This document shows, piece after piece, positions 1-5,936 of a stretch of DNA of 6,449 nucleotides. A model generated the notes under the pieces. It did not search any database. It was not told where the DNA came from and worked only from the letters and a program-made list of their open reading frames with translations. The position numbers and the translations under genes were made by a program. Source of the DNA: JAVBMO01 sp031552355 (GTDB taxonomy: Bacteria; Bacteroidota; Bacteroidia; Bacteroidales; P3); NCBI GenBank assembly GCA_031552355.1, contig JAVBMO010000086.1, forward strand, positions 1 to 6,449, written 5' to 3'. The first letter of the stretch is position 1; every line of letters begins with the position of its first letter.

Positions 1-110
1 GAAATGACATTGATCTTTTCGTTCCATTCTTTGTACAAAGGCATCAATGCTTCGAATTGGGAAATTTGAAGGGGAGTGAGGCCTGGAAAATATTTTTGGA
101 TAATGTGCAT
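1..110 (-). CDS. rsmG: 16S rRNA (guanine-N7) methyltransferase RsmG, N-terminal fragment
   Basis: This is the 5' end of a minus-strand gene cut by the window edge. Only the first 36 codons are present, beginning MHIIQKYFPGLT and ending near EWNEKINVIS. That pattern, 'YFP.LT..Q...F..L..LY..WN.KINVIS', is the N-terminus of Bacteroidota RsmG (GidB). RsmG uses S-adenosylmethionine to methylate G527 of 16S rRNA in the cytoplasm. The WN-x-KINVIS segment corresponds to the WN..(Y/I)N(L/V).S motif found before the Rossmann domain in all RsmG proteins; the SAM-binding glycine motif lies outside the window. The start is ATG at 110. An in-frame TTG six codons upstream is unlikely, because the family normally begins a few residues before YFP. 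A perfect -7 promoter box lies about 24 bases upstream of the ATG. The gene is divergent from the phosphopantetheinyl transferase gene. The identification rests on a short stretch but the match is characteristic. Confidence 0.85.
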   Translation of the reverse strand, partial: MHIIQKYFPGLTPLQISQFEALMPLYKEWNEKINVI

Positions 111-133
111 AGAAACTGTTTTCAAATTTTTCG

Positions 134-141
134 CAAAGATA
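134..141 (-). promoter_or_regulatory. -7 promoter box for rsmG (TATCTTTG)
   Basis: Read on the minus strand, the sequence is TATCTTTG, a perfect match to the Bacteroidota primary-sigma -7 consensus TAnnTTTG. Transcription would begin roughly 5-8 bases downstream, giving a leader of about 18-20 bases before the rsmG ATG at 110. A possible -33 TTG occurs at 165-167 on the minus strand, 23 bp upstream, which is longer than the usual spacing of about 19-21. The box sits back to back with the divergent box at 155-162. Confidence 0.55.
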
Positions 142-154
142 ATCGAAAAAGCTT

Positions 155-162
155 TATTTTTG
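155..162 (+). promoter_or_regulatory. -7 promoter box for the PPTase gene (TATTTTTG)
   Basis: TATTTTTG matches TAnnTTTG exactly and lies only 4 bases before the ATG at 167. The expected transcription start therefore falls at or next to the start codon, and the mRNA would be leaderless or nearly so. No convincing -33 TTTG/TTG is visible about 19-21 bp upstream (T-rich sequence near 126-135), so the promoter may be weak or helped by an activator. In AT-rich DNA such a box can arise by chance. Confidence 0.4.
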
Positions 163-166
163 CGCA

Positions 167-877
167 ATGATTGAGATTTATATAATAAAACTTTGTGATG
201 CAAAAACATTGGCTTCTTCCCAAATAGAGCCTTTGTTGGATTTGTTACCCCAAGAACAAAAGGTGAAATATTCGGGAAAATCGATAAATCTCGTGCAAAT
301 GAGTTCTTTGATTGCCGCTGCAACTGTACAAAAAACGGCAAAGGAAAAACTGGGAAATACAACCCCAATAACAATTTCTTATGCAGAACAAGGGAAGCCG
401 TTTTTCAAAGATTTTCCCAATTTTCAGTTCAATATTTCTCATTCAAAGGAGTTCGTTTGTGTAGCTGTTTCGAGCCAAGCCATTGGCGTGGATATAGAAA
501 AAAATCGTCGTTGCAAAGAGGAAATTGTGCGCCGGTTTTTGCATCCGCAAGAAGAATCCGACATTTTATCTGTGGAATTGGGTGAAGCCCGGAATCGTTA
601 CTTTACGCAGGTTTGGTCGTTGAAAGAAAGTTATGTAAAGTACAATGGGAAAGGAATTTCCAATCAATTTAAAGATTTTTTTGTGCAAATTCAAGAAAAT
701 GGCGAAGTAAAAAGTTCGCTCGATTTGGAAGGCGTAAGATTTTTTCCGTTTACCTGCTTTGAGGATTATCAGTTAAGCGTTTGCACAAACAGCGAATGGG
801 AGCAAATTCCGTTTTTTCTTACCAAATTGAAAAAAGATTTTTTGGCTGACCTGAACTCATTTCAACTCTGCGAGTAA
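167..877 (+). CDS. Sfp-type 4'-phosphopantetheinyl transferase
   Basis: This enzyme transfers the 4'-phosphopantetheine arm of coenzyme A to a serine of acyl- or peptidyl-carrier proteins in the cytoplasm. At 236 aa it has the usual Sfp-type length of two pseudo-repeated halves. The family signatures are present in order: EQGKP at 74-78, FNISHS at 88-93, GVDIE at 107-111 (Asp109 and Glu111 as Mg2+ ligands) and WSLKESYVK at 150-158 (Glu154 and Lys158 catalytic), followed by GKG at 161-163. The start is the first ATG. The next Met, at 45, would remove much of the N-terminal half. The ATG has no Shine-Dalgarno and lies 4 bases after a -7 box. The CoA-binding region around residues 41-55 lacks the arginine seen in Sfp. 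The 3' end overlaps the convergent glycosyltransferase by 21 bp. No polyketide or peptide synthetase genes are nearby, so the likely target is the primary fatty-acid ACP, though this is inferred. Confidence 0.93.
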   Translation: MIEIYIIKLCDAKTLASSQIEPLLDLLPQEQKVKYSGKSINLVQMSSLIAAATVQKTAKEKLGNTTPITISYAEQGKPFFKDFPNFQFNISHSKEFVCVAVSSQAIGVDIEKNRRCKEEIVRRFLHPQEESDILSVELGEARNRYFTQVWSLKESYVKYNGKGISNQFKDFFVQIQENGEVKSSLDLEGVRFFPFTCFEDYQLSVCTNSEWEQIPFFLTKLKKDFLADLNSFQLCE

Positions 878-1861
878 AATGGAAACGTCCGTAGCTTTTA
901 TGGAATGAATGCATTCACAATTCATTGTTTTTTTGCATTTTTTGCAATTTTTTTCTGTAACCAAAACTTTGGCGTTTTCGCCTACCGGCGCCCATCTTCC
1001 GGGGTGCATGGGCTTTATCGGCGGATAAATGCCGATGGCCAATTTCCCCAAAGCGGCAGCAATATGCAAAGGGCCTGTGCTGCAAGCCACTAAAGCATCT
1101 GCGGCACCAATAACGGAAATCAATTCGGTCAAGGAAATTTTTCCGCTCAAATCTTTGACAAAAGGGTAGGGGTGTACTAATTTTTCCCTGAAAAGCTGTC
1201 CTTCTTCTTCGGTTCCGGTCAAAAGGATATTGAATTTTTCTTGTGGAAGCAATTCAATTAGCGAAGCATAGTTATCCAAGCCCCATTCCCGTGCGCTTCC
1301 TTTCGATTTTGGGTGAAGGATAATATTTTTCTTTTCCGTTTCAATAAACGCTTTTAGGGAATCAGGAAGTCCTTTTGCCGAAAAGCCATAATACGCAGGA
1401 AGGTGCGAAATACTAGGTGTTGACTCAAGATTTTTTATCAGTTTCAGATTCAGCTGGCTTTCGTGGAGTGATGATTTTTTACGCGAAAGTTTCATCAAGT
1501 TATTGCAATAAAGCCAATGAAACCAACGGTTTCGAGTACCGGTACGTAAAGAAATATCGGCCAATTTGGCCAATTTGGCAATTTCTTTTTTAGGGAAAAT
1601 ATGAATGATTTCATCAATTTTCAACTGCTTCAAAAAATCAATTTGGGCTTTTGGCGACAATTCTTTCAGTTCTGTCCAATTCAAAAAAGTATCTACATAA
1701 GCGCAGCTTTCAATAACGGATTGCGTGTATTTTTGTCCTAAGAAATAGATTTTGCAGAGAGGATACATTTTCTTCAACATACCTGCCACAGGCAAACTTA
1801 AAACCACATCGCCGATACTGTCTGTCCGGCTCAGAAGAAATATTTTGGCTTTTTTTGTCAT
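857..1861 (-). CDS. Glycosyltransferase family 9 (ADP-heptose:LPS heptosyltransferase-like)
   Basis: This 334-aa GT-B enzyme resembles WaaC/WaaF heptosyltransferases, which add sugars to LPS core or other surface glycans at the cytoplasmic face of the inner membrane. The N-terminus carries SRTDSIGDVVLSLP (11-24), the family's acceptor-side motif with catalytic-type Asp18. The C-terminal nucleotide-sugar half begins NIILHPKSKGSAREWG (179-194), then LLTGTEEEG (213-221), and the hallmark STGPLHIAAALG (261-272). At the place where classic heptosyltransferases have DTG, this protein has STG. The tail carries a Cys cluster (C306, C309, C315, C317). The ATG at 1861 begins directly before the first beta strand, as expected. 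It lies 54 bp after the DUF4292 gene and probably shares its transcript. The 3' end overlaps the convergent PPTase gene. The exact donor and acceptor cannot be read from the sequence; ADP-heptose is an analogy, and Bacteroidota often carry several GT9 genes. Confidence 0.88.
   Translation of the reverse strand: MTKKAKIFLLSRTDSIGDVVLSLPVAGMLKKMYPLCKIYFLGQKYTQSVIESCAYVDTFLNWTELKELSPKAQIDFLKQLKIDEIIHIFPKKEIAKLAKLADISLRTGTRNRWFHWLYCNNLMKLSRKKSSLHESQLNLKLIKNLESTPSISHLPAYYGFSAKGLPDSLKAFIETEKKNIILHPKSKGSAREWGLDNYASLIELLPQEKFNILLTGTEEEGQLFREKLVHPYPFVKDLSGKISLTELISVIGAADALVACSTGPLHIAAALGKLAIGIYPPIKPMHPGRWAPVGENAKVLVTEKNCKKCKKTMNCECIHSIKATDVSILLAELK
1561..1578. repeat. In-frame 9-bp tandem duplication inside the GT9 gene
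   Basis: The unit ccaatttgg occurs twice in direct succession and is followed by a partial third copy (caattt). On the coding strand it gives the repeated tripeptide Ala-Lys-Leu (residues 95-100, AKLAKL). The reading frame is kept. Confidence 0.8.
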
Positions 1862-1915
1862 ATTGCAGGGTGTTTTAAGGTAGCATTATACTGGAGTAAA
1901 ATCTTTTTCAGGGAT

Positions 1916-2710
1916 TTAGAAGCTTCCGGTTTTATATTTTGATGGTATGCTGAAAGGGAAACTCAAACTGTTTTCGAACTGGATACCAGAATATTCAATG
2001 GAAATAGAAATGGCATTTCCATTCATGCCGGTGCTCAGTTTCAGCAAAGAAGACATTAATTGATTGCCGACAATCGTAAAATTTGAATACAGGGCGTGTA
2101 ATTCGGCTGCCTTTCCGCTGACTTTCAAATGGTTTTCTATGATTTTTTTGTTTGCCGGATCCACAAGCATCATTTGTTGCAAAGTGTTTTTGAAAAGAAA
2201 TTTGCAGTTGTCCAAAGTTTTTCTGTTTTCAAATTGAAACAGCCAAAGCTTGTTGTCGGTTTGTTTTTTCAACGCTTGATTGTCGAAACAGGCAAAGTCG
2301 TTGCCCAGCAAAAGCGATTGCAAAATATTGAAATTAATGTCAAATCCAATCATTTTCGACAAATCGGAATAACTTCCCAAAAGACATTCGCTTTGAAATT
2401 TGTTCAGAAAGAAAACTGAATCGGGCGTAGCTTTCACGCGCCCCAGTTCCAATCCGAATTTCGAGAGAGAAAGCCAAAGAATACTGTCGTTTTTTATGCG
2501 GATTTGCCCCTGCAAATTATAGCCGTCGTATTCCACCGTTACTTTCGAACTAAGATATGAAAAATCGAGGTTCACCGGGGCTTCAGCAAAAGTTTCTTTG
2601 ATTGTGCCTTCTGTGGTGGTCGGTTTTGTGCTTTTGCAGGAAAAGAAAAGCAATAAAACCATTGTCAATGGGAAAAACCAAAATCTATTTTGTAGGCAAA
2701 AGAACTTCAT
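1916..2710 (-). CDS. DUF4292 family lipoprotein
   Basis: This 264-aa exported lipoprotein begins with a hydrophobic signal peptide (about residues 10-24) that ends in a lipobox LFFSC with lipidated Cys25. The residues after the Cys are KSTKPTTT, with no acidic run. The Bacteroidota surface-export signal uses acidic residues there, so a periplasm-facing outer-membrane lipoprotein is more likely. The body is beta-rich, with blocks such as KVTVEYDGYNLQGQIRIKNDSILWLSLS (56-83) and a C-terminal LSFPFSIPSKY ending. This is the pattern of the Bacteroidota-specific DUF4292 family. From memory, the family is related to the LolA/LolB-like fold, which binds lipids or lipoproteins; this is not shown here. 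It starts 13 bp after the TPR gene stop, so the two are almost certainly co-transcribed. The leader is A-rich (AAAAACAAAT) without a Shine-Dalgarno. The function is unknown. Confidence 0.8.
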   Translation of the reverse strand: MKFFCLQNRFWFFPLTMVLLLFFSCKSTKPTTTEGTIKETFAEAPVNLDFSYLSSKVTVEYDGYNLQGQIRIKNDSILWLSLSKFGLELGRVKATPDSVFFLNKFQSECLLGSYSDLSKMIGFDINFNILQSLLLGNDFACFDNQALKKQTDNKLWLFQFENRKTLDNCKFLFKNTLQQMMLVDPANKKIIENHLKVSGKAAELHALYSNFTIVGNQLMSSLLKLSTGMNGNAISISIEYSGIQFENSLSFPFSIPSKYKTGSF

Positions 2711-2723
2711 CAGAGATTTGTTT

Positions 2724-4493
2724 TTACTTTAGTTCAGCGCTTATTTGTTGAAGCTTCCCGTTCAATTCAGGCGAAACTCCACCGGCTTTTTCAGCTTTTT
2801 GCCAAGCGTCTTTTGCTTTTGCTTTTTCGCCCATGGCATAATGAATATCCCCACGATGTTCCCAAAGAACGCCGCTGGGCGTTTTTTCTATTTGGCAAGC
2901 TTTTTCTATGTAGTCAAGGGCATCTTTGTAGCGTTTACTTTTGTATAAAACCCATGCGTAAGTATCTAAAAATGTTGGGTTCTTGGGCTCTGCAACCAAT
3001 GTTTTTTTCGATATTTTTTCGGCTTCGCTTAAATTTGTGTTCCGTTCAGCCAAATAATAAGCATAATTATTCATAACGATATAATTATCAGGATTTAGAG
3101 TCAGTGTCTTGAGCATGTATTCATCACTTTTTGCAAAATTCTTTTGTTTGAAATAGCAATCAGCCATGCCGGAATAGAAAAGGGTTAGCACTTCAGTATT
3201 TCCAAGCACCCAACGGACACCCTTTTGATAGTATTCCAAAGCTTCGTTGCATTGGTTTTTTGAAGTGAGGTAATTGGCATAAATATAATAAGGGAACGGT
3301 TGTGCCGGAAATAAATTCAAAACCCGTTGGATATCGGTTTTCAGAAGCGCGCCATTGTCCATTTGCATTTCGCAGAAAAGCAAAACTTCCCAAGTTTCAT
3401 AATGACTGCTGTCTAATTGAATGCTTTTTTGCAAAACACTCAATGCTTCGGGGTATTTCTCTTTTCTGTAAAGGAAATCGCCATAGATTGGAAGCAATTT
3501 GGGATTTTCGGGATAAAGTGAAGCCAACGTTTGAGTAAGGTCAAAAGTATAATCCACCTGATTTTTGTAGAAATCCTCTATGGAATAAAAAGCTACTAAA
3601 ACCTGTAATTTGGTGTCTTCTTCCAAGTAAGGATTTTGAAATCCGCTTTTCAAGCTTTCATAGGCTTTTTTATTGTCTTTTTTCTTCTTGTAAAGTTCTG
3701 CCAATGAAATATCTATATATTTATCCAAAGGGTCTTCTTTCTTGATTTGAAGATAAACCTTCCTCGCCTTGTTATACTTCTTTTGCTGCATATACATTTC
3801 GGCCAAAATAGCCTTGTAGCGCTTTTCGGCAGGGAAAGCTTTAGCAAGTTTTTGTATTTCTTTGGTTGCTTTTTTGGGTTTGCCGCATGCAAGCCAAATT
3901 TGTTGTTTCTTCAACGAAGTTTCTTCGTTAATACCTACGCGTTTTTCCCATTTGTTGAAAACTTTAACGGCCTCTTTTTCTTGTTTGGCCAATAGCAAGG
4001 CTTTTGCCCATTCGTCATAATATTCTTGTTGTGAAGGATTTCGCTCTGCCAAAGTTTGGTAAATTTCGCAGGCTTTCTTGTGCTGTGCCAATTGTTGATA
4101 CATGCCTGCCAATTGAATAAGATACCAATCATTTGACGGGTCTAATTCGGCTGCTTTCAGGTTCGATTTCAATGCCAACTGAACTTGGCTTTTCACAAAA
4201 TACAAAGTGGACAATTCATAATAAGCTGCTGAATAGTTGGAATCCCTTGATATTACTTGCTCAAGTAATTTTATGGCGGGGTCAACATTTCCCAATTCAA
4301 TTTCTTTAACGGCATCTATAAAAAGGGCGTCGGTTTCCAATTGCGCCATTGTGAATTCCTTTCCCTGCTTCCGTTGAAAAGGATTTTCCTTTTGAGGAAT
4401 GGTGTCGCCAAGTGGTGAAAATATAGTGGTTTTATTTGCTTGCAGAGAAAGGCTGCACAAAGCAAACAAGGAAATAATAAGGATTTTCTGCAT
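2724..4493 (-). CDS. Secreted tetratricopeptide-repeat (TPR) protein
   Basis: This is a 589-aa protein with an N-terminal signal peptide MQKILIISLFALCSLSLQA (1-19, predicted cleavage before Asn20). The Cys at 13 is not in a lipobox. The rest, from about residue 55, is helical TPR/Sel1-like solenoid. Clear units lie near 53-120 (AIKLLEQVISRDSNYSAAYYELSTLY), 121-154, 223-256, 332-366 (YPEALSVLQKSIQLDSSHYETW), 435-504 and 506-576 (ALDYIEKACQI). No catalytic domain is visible, so it is probably a periplasmic scaffold. I place the start at ATG 4493. A TTG start 12 codons upstream (4529) would put charged and polar residues before the signal peptide and would overlap the -7 promoter box. The gene leads a probable operon with the DUF4292 lipoprotein (13-bp gap) and the GT9 gene. 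From memory, TPR and DUF4292 genes are neighbours in many Bacteroidota, often beside dUTPase and EnvC-type M23 genes, but neither of those appears here. The role is unknown. Confidence 0.88.
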   Translation of the reverse strand: MQKILIISLFALCSLSLQANKTTIFSPLGDTIPQKENPFQRKQGKEFTMAQLETDALFIDAVKEIELGNVDPAIKLLEQVISRDSNYSAAYYELSTLYFVKSQVQLALKSNLKAAELDPSNDWYLIQLAGMYQQLAQHKKACEIYQTLAERNPSQQEYYDEWAKALLLAKQEKEAVKVFNKWEKRVGINEETSLKKQQIWLACGKPKKATKEIQKLAKAFPAEKRYKAILAEMYMQQKKYNKARKVYLQIKKEDPLDKYIDISLAELYKKKKDNKKAYESLKSGFQNPYLEEDTKLQVLVAFYSIEDFYKNQVDYTFDLTQTLASLYPENPKLLPIYGDFLYRKEKYPEALSVLQKSIQLDSSHYETWEVLLFCEMQMDNGALLKTDIQRVLNLFPAQPFPYYIYANYLTSKNQCNEALEYYQKGVRWVLGNTEVLTLFYSGMADCYFKQKNFAKSDEYMLKTLTLNPDNYIVMNNYAYYLAERNTNLSEAEKISKKTLVAEPKNPTFLDTYAWVLYKSKRYKDALDYIEKACQIEKTPSGVLWEHRGDIHYAMGEKAKAKDAWQKAEKAGGVSPELNGKLQQISAELK

Positions 4494-4610
4494 ACAGAAT
4501 AAGCTTTTTAAATAAGTTTTGAATTCCAAAAGTACTAAAATTAAAGATATTTAACGATTTTATGACGTGTTTATTTTTATGAATACCTGAATTAAAAAGG
4601 AAATTTTCTT
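4494..4610. other. Intergenic region between the metallophosphoesterase and TPR genes
   Basis: These 117 AT-rich bases hold the TPR operon promoter box and, at 4591-4615, an imperfect AT-only dyad overlapping the stop codon of the metallophosphoesterase gene. The dyad arms ATTAAAA and TTTTAAT are separated by a small inner stem. There is no GC-rich stem and no following U-tract on the minus strand, so it is at best a weak terminator. No small gene is apparent. Confidence 0.5.
4527..4534 (-). promoter_or_regulatory. -7 promoter box for the TPR-DUF4292-GT9 operon (TACTTTTG)
   Basis: Read on the minus strand, TACTTTTG matches TAnnTTTG exactly and lies 33 bases upstream of the ATG at 4493, giving a leader of about 25-30 bases. 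The -33 element is poor: CGTT rather than TTTG about 20 bp further up. The box overlaps the alternative TTG start codon at 4527-4529, which argues that the TTG is not translated. Confidence 0.5.
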
Positions 4611-5747
4611 TTAATGAAGGGTAATTAGCACCATTTCCGATTGTGTGCCAATCCTGAAAGGAGGCCCCCAAATGCCTAATCCGGAACTTACATATATATG
4701 TGTGTTGCCTTTTTGTTTGTAGCCATAACCGACTTCATACATTTTTTCAATAATATAATTGAAAGGCCACAATTGACCGTTGTGCGTATGTCCCGACAAA
4801 TGCAAGTCAATATTTTGTTTTTCGCTTTCGCCCAAATGATAAGGCTGATGATCTAATAATACAATGGGTAAATTTTTGTCGGCAGATTTCACCAATTCGG
4901 CAAGTGGCTTTCTCCTGGAATTGGTTTTGTCATCGCGGCCAATAAGCAGAAACTCATTATTGATATTGACAACCGTATCCCTCAAAAATTTGATTTGGCT
5001 GCGCGTCGCAATATAATCGGAAATTTCGGCAATGCCACCCATAAAATCGTGATTTCCGGGAACTGCATAAAAACCCAAAGGGGCATGAATGGCGTTCAAT
5101 GCTTCCAATAAATGTTTTGACTTTACGGGTTTCAGGCTTCTGTCGAATAAATCGCCGGCACAAAGCACCAGATCCGGTTGCAGCTCATTTATCTGATTCA
5201 CATATTTTTGTATCATTGATTTCCCAATCACATACCCCATGTGTAAATCGCTGAACATAAGTATTTTCACCGGCTTTGAAATGCTGTGTTCTTTCTGTGT
5301 TTTAATGTCAAGTTTTACCACAGCCGGTTTGCGAAAATGCAGATTTCCTATTAATAGTATTAAAGAAATGCAAAAGAAAACGCCTGCAAAAACAAAGGCT
5401 TTTGCCACTCCATAGTTTTCTGAGATTGACTTTGGGAAAAAAGGAAAAAGATAATTCGCCAAACGAACAAGGTCGAAAACAAGACAACTCAAAAGACCGA
5501 AAAGCAAACCACCAAGCCAAACAAAGGCAATATTTTGCAAAGTCCAATTTGCCCAAAATGGCAACAGGCTTTCAAGAAACATTCCAGCCAAAAACGACAA
5601 AGCGCTAAAAGTGAAGATACAAAACACAATAATTCTCACATGAGGAATGGCGCTCAGGGCTTGCCATGTTCTTGCTAATACATAACTGTTGGCCAAAAGG
5701 TAAACAGCGGAAATAATTACTGCAAATAAAATAAATTTAGGATTCAT
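4611..5747 (-). CDS. Membrane-anchored calcineurin-like metallophosphoesterase
   Basis: This 378-aa protein has about four N-terminal transmembrane helices (near 4-24, 37-60, 70-97 and 114-134) followed by a dinuclear-metal phosphoesterase domain. All five metal and catalytic blocks are intact: DLH (167-169), GDLFD (198-202), GNHD (231-234), His300 in LLDHQP, and GHTH (319-322). The block pattern 'FSDLHMG ... CAGDLFDR ... PGNHDF ... LSGHTHNGQ' is that of the YkuE/YaeI-type membrane phosphoesterases, which act on phosphate esters of lipids or nucleotides. Chlamydial LpxG, a UDP-diacylglucosamine pyrophosphatase, belongs to the same broad group, so a lipid A role is possible but unproven. The side of the membrane facing the catalytic domain is unclear, since Arg/Lys occur in loops 1 and 3 and also after the last helix. 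The ATG at 5747 gives a normal first helix. The gene stands alone: the downstream TPR operon has its own promoter box 117 bp away, and bcp is divergent upstream. Confidence 0.9.
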   Translation of the reverse strand: MNPKFILFAVIISAVYLLANSYVLARTWQALSAIPHVRIIVFCIFTFSALSFLAGMFLESLLPFWANWTLQNIAFVWLGGLLFGLLSCLVFDLVRLANYLFPFFPKSISENYGVAKAFVFAGVFFCISLILLIGNLHFRKPAVVKLDIKTQKEHSISKPVKILMFSDLHMGYVIGKSMIQKYVNQINELQPDLVLCAGDLFDRSLKPVKSKHLLEALNAIHAPLGFYAVPGNHDFMGGIAEISDYIATRSQIKFLRDTVVNINNEFLLIGRDDKTNSRRKPLAELVKSADKNLPIVLLDHQPYHLGESEKQNIDLHLSGHTHNGQLWPFNYIIEKMYEVGYGYKQKGNTHIYVSSGLGIWGPPFRIGTQSEMVLITLH

Positions 5748-5791
5748 TTGAATTTTGGTACTTTTAAAAATAGAATAACGGAATAAATGCG

Positions 5792-5799
5792 CTAAAATA
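5792..5799 (-). promoter_or_regulatory. Possible -7 box for the metallophosphoesterase gene (TATTTTAG)
   Basis: Read on the minus strand, TATTTTAG matches TAnnTTTG at all but one position and lies about 45 bases upstream of the ATG. A second near match, TATTTTTA at 5765-5772, would give a much shorter leader. Neither has a good TTTG/TTG -33 partner. No perfect -7 box occurs on this strand between 5748 and 5987, so the promoter is uncertain. Confidence 0.25.
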
Positions 5800-5813
5800 T
5801 ATTGATTTTTAAT

Positions 5814-5828
5814 TTTTTAGGCTAAAAA
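5814..5828. repeat. Short dyad TTTTTAG-G-CTAAAAA
   Basis: Two perfect 7-base inverted arms are separated by one base in the intergenic region, about 70-80 bp upstream of the metallophosphoesterase ATG and about 160 bp upstream of bcp. The one-base centre suits a protein-binding dyad better than an RNA hairpin. No known operator is recognised. Confidence 0.35.
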
Positions 5829-5905
5829 CTTCTTCAAAGCGTTTTAAAATCAAAAGGCAAAGGTCAATAAAATACAGGAAATCTGCAATAAAGAAAGAAC
5901 AAGAT

Positions 5906-5936
5906 TTTGAAAATAGAACATATATAAATATCGTTG
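5906..5936 (+). promoter_or_regulatory. bcp promoter: TTTG-N19-TATCGTTG
   Basis: A -33 TTTG (5906-5909) and a -7 box TATCGTTG (5929-5936) are separated by 19 bp. This is the expected Bacteroidota spacing, and the -7 box has one mismatch to TAnnTTTG. It is the best complete promoter in the window. The leader would be about 45 bases, ending in an A-rich stretch without a Shine-Dalgarno before the ATG at 5988. Confidence 0.6.

Noticed and set aside
907..916. Perfect palindrome GAATGCATTC as an operator or terminator
   Set aside because: It lies within conserved coding sequence of the GT9 gene and 10-bp palindromes are common by chance.
1885..1890. TATAAT on the minus strand between the DUF4292 and GT9 genes as a sigma-70 -10 box
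   Set aside because: No -35 partner is visible and the organism appears to use the Bacteroidota TAnnTTTG promoter type; co-transcription is the simpler explanation.
2129..2419. 96-codon plus-strand frame inside the DUF4292 gene
   Set aside because: It is antisense to a recognised lipoprotein gene, has no family features and no promoter or leader of its own.
4494..4529. N-terminal 12-residue extension of the TPR protein from a TTG start
   Set aside because: The TTG is part of a perfect -7 promoter box and the extension would bury a good signal peptide.
4591..4615. Dyad at the end of the metallophosphoesterase gene as an intrinsic terminator
   Set aside because: The stem is all A/T with a bulge and no U-tract follows on the minus strand; it is mentioned only as a weak possibility.
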